A program made the position numbers and the translations under genes. Shown piece after piece: positions 63,641-64,000 of a stretch of DNA of 64,000 nucleotides; position 1 is the stretch's first letter, and each line of letters starts with the position of its first letter. Source of the DNA: Frankiales bacterium (GTDB lineage: Bacteria > Actinomycetota > Actinomycetes > Mycobacteriales > Jatrophihabitantaceae). The notes beneath the pieces were generated by a model, which saw only the letters and a list, made by a program, of their open reading frames with translations, had not been told where the DNA came from and did no database searches. The DNA is taken from contig JAOPUZ010000011.1 of assembly GCA_025966315.1 (NCBI GenBank), positions 24,680 through 88,679 of the forward strand. The letters are read 5' to 3'.

Positions 63641-64000
63641 TCATAAATGTACGTACGCGCTGACTATTCTAAAGCCGATCGGTGAGTCGTGATCCTTGGC
63701 CAGATGAACGATGACGCGTGAGCCAGGCACTGCTTCTTCTGCTCCTTTGGCGTGGACAAGACCAACCGGCCTTTTGAAATCGTGGGGTATTTGGACGGAG
63801 CATTTATTGCTCGTAAGAAATTTCCTGACCTCCTTGCGTTGCGCGATGATGGTGCGTGCGGCGTAGTTGTCGGCGGCTATGTGGTTGTCGAAGCCTGAGG
63901 AGAAGGGGATGTTGGGTTCGCGGGCGCGTCGGTCCCACATTGCCTTGTAGCTGCCGTGTTTGTAGAGGGTGTGTCCGTCCTGGCGGAGTTCGTGCCAGGC
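63641..64000 (-). CDS. Polymorphic toxin with RNase A-like C-terminal domain (partial)
   Basis: The open frame runs in from the right edge (119 residues seen). It begins in the linker LRQDGHTLYKHGSYKAMWDR, common at the end of actinobacterial secreted toxins, then SSGFDNHIAADNYAARTIIA, DFKRPVGLVHAKG, SRVIVHL and GFRIVSAYVHL, matching the bacterial CdiA-CT RNase A domain as I remember it. Predicted activity: RNA cleavage in a recipient cell after WXG100/T7SS or similar export. The N-terminal delivery part lies outside the window. Confidence 0.7.
   Translation of the reverse strand, partial: AWHELRQDGHTLYKHGSYKAMWDRRAREPNIPFSSGFDNHIAADNYAARTIIAQRKEVRKFLTSNKCSVQIPHDFKRPVGLVHAKGAEEAVPGSRVIVHLAKDHDSPIGFRIVSAYVHL

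Overview
The window is a GC-rich actinobacterial chromosome segment. Support for this includes strong GC3 bias, many ATGA/TGATG stop-start overlaps, F420-dependent (LLM) enzymes including a likely glucose-6-phosphate dehydrogenase, a tricorn protease, an actinobacterial HelR motor with a rifamycin-associated element, MocR/TetR/GntR regulators and probable leaderless transcripts. The genus cannot be assigned from the sequence alone. No rRNA, tRNA or CRISPR array was seen.

Layout. (1) 1-5.3 kb: a minus-strand mobile/defence island with a Cap4-like nuclease-STAND ATPase protein (Avs-like, runs off the left edge), a HEPN-like protein, a frameshifted tyrosine recombinase, a membrane-anchored PD-(D/E)XK nuclease split by a frameshift, and a PIN nuclease. 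(2) 5.7-7.1 kb: two SRPBCC proteins plus an ArsR regulator behind a near-perfect 20-bp palindrome. (3) 7.4-10.7 kb: GH13 alpha-glucosidase and two metallophosphoesterases. (4) 11.6-17.9 kb: TetR with a divergent LLM enzyme (frameshifted) and SDR, a MocR regulator divergent from a Rossmann oxidoreductase, an MFS exporter, and gene debris (HAD head next to VapC tail). (5) 18.0-20.3 kb: helR with an upstream RAE palindrome. (6) 20.5-27.4 kb: small unknown genes, nitroreductase, alpha/beta hydrolase, M29 peptidase, Baeyer-Villiger-type monooxygenase, methyltransferase, GNAT.

(7) 27.4-53.2 kb: a large catabolic/transport locus, the most interesting part. It encodes a cysteine hydrolase fused to a His-rich linker and zinc ribbon, an MFS pump, three cupin proteins (one bicupin), a TRIP13/Pch2-like AAA+ ATPase, an alpha/beta hydrolase without an evident nucleophilic Ser, a dihydroorotase/hydantoinase-type cyclic amidohydrolase, an LLM enzyme, a CoxG-like protein, a complete three-subunit molybdenum hydroxylase, two paralogous lipoprotein binding proteins with a spermidine/iron-type ABC importer, a GntR-FCD regulator, a YtcJ-like amidohydrolase, a divergent M29/NicX-like protein, Fgd and an EamA transporter. 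The simplest reading is uptake of an N-heterocycle, Mo-dependent hydroxylation, hydrolytic ring opening and further amide or ring cleavage; the substrate is unknown. The genes are linked by two related operator palindromes, a duplicated promoter box and four copies of a translatable ~86-nt repeat inserted at stop/start junctions, resembling mycobacterial MIRUs.

(8) 53.2-62.4 kb: housekeeping (LtrA-like, tricorn protease, DEAD-box helicase, small membrane protein, TypA/BipA GTPase). (9) 62.6-64 kb: polymorphic-toxin locus with an RNase A-like toxin C-terminus (partial), a CdiI-like immunity gene and an orphan second toxin module.
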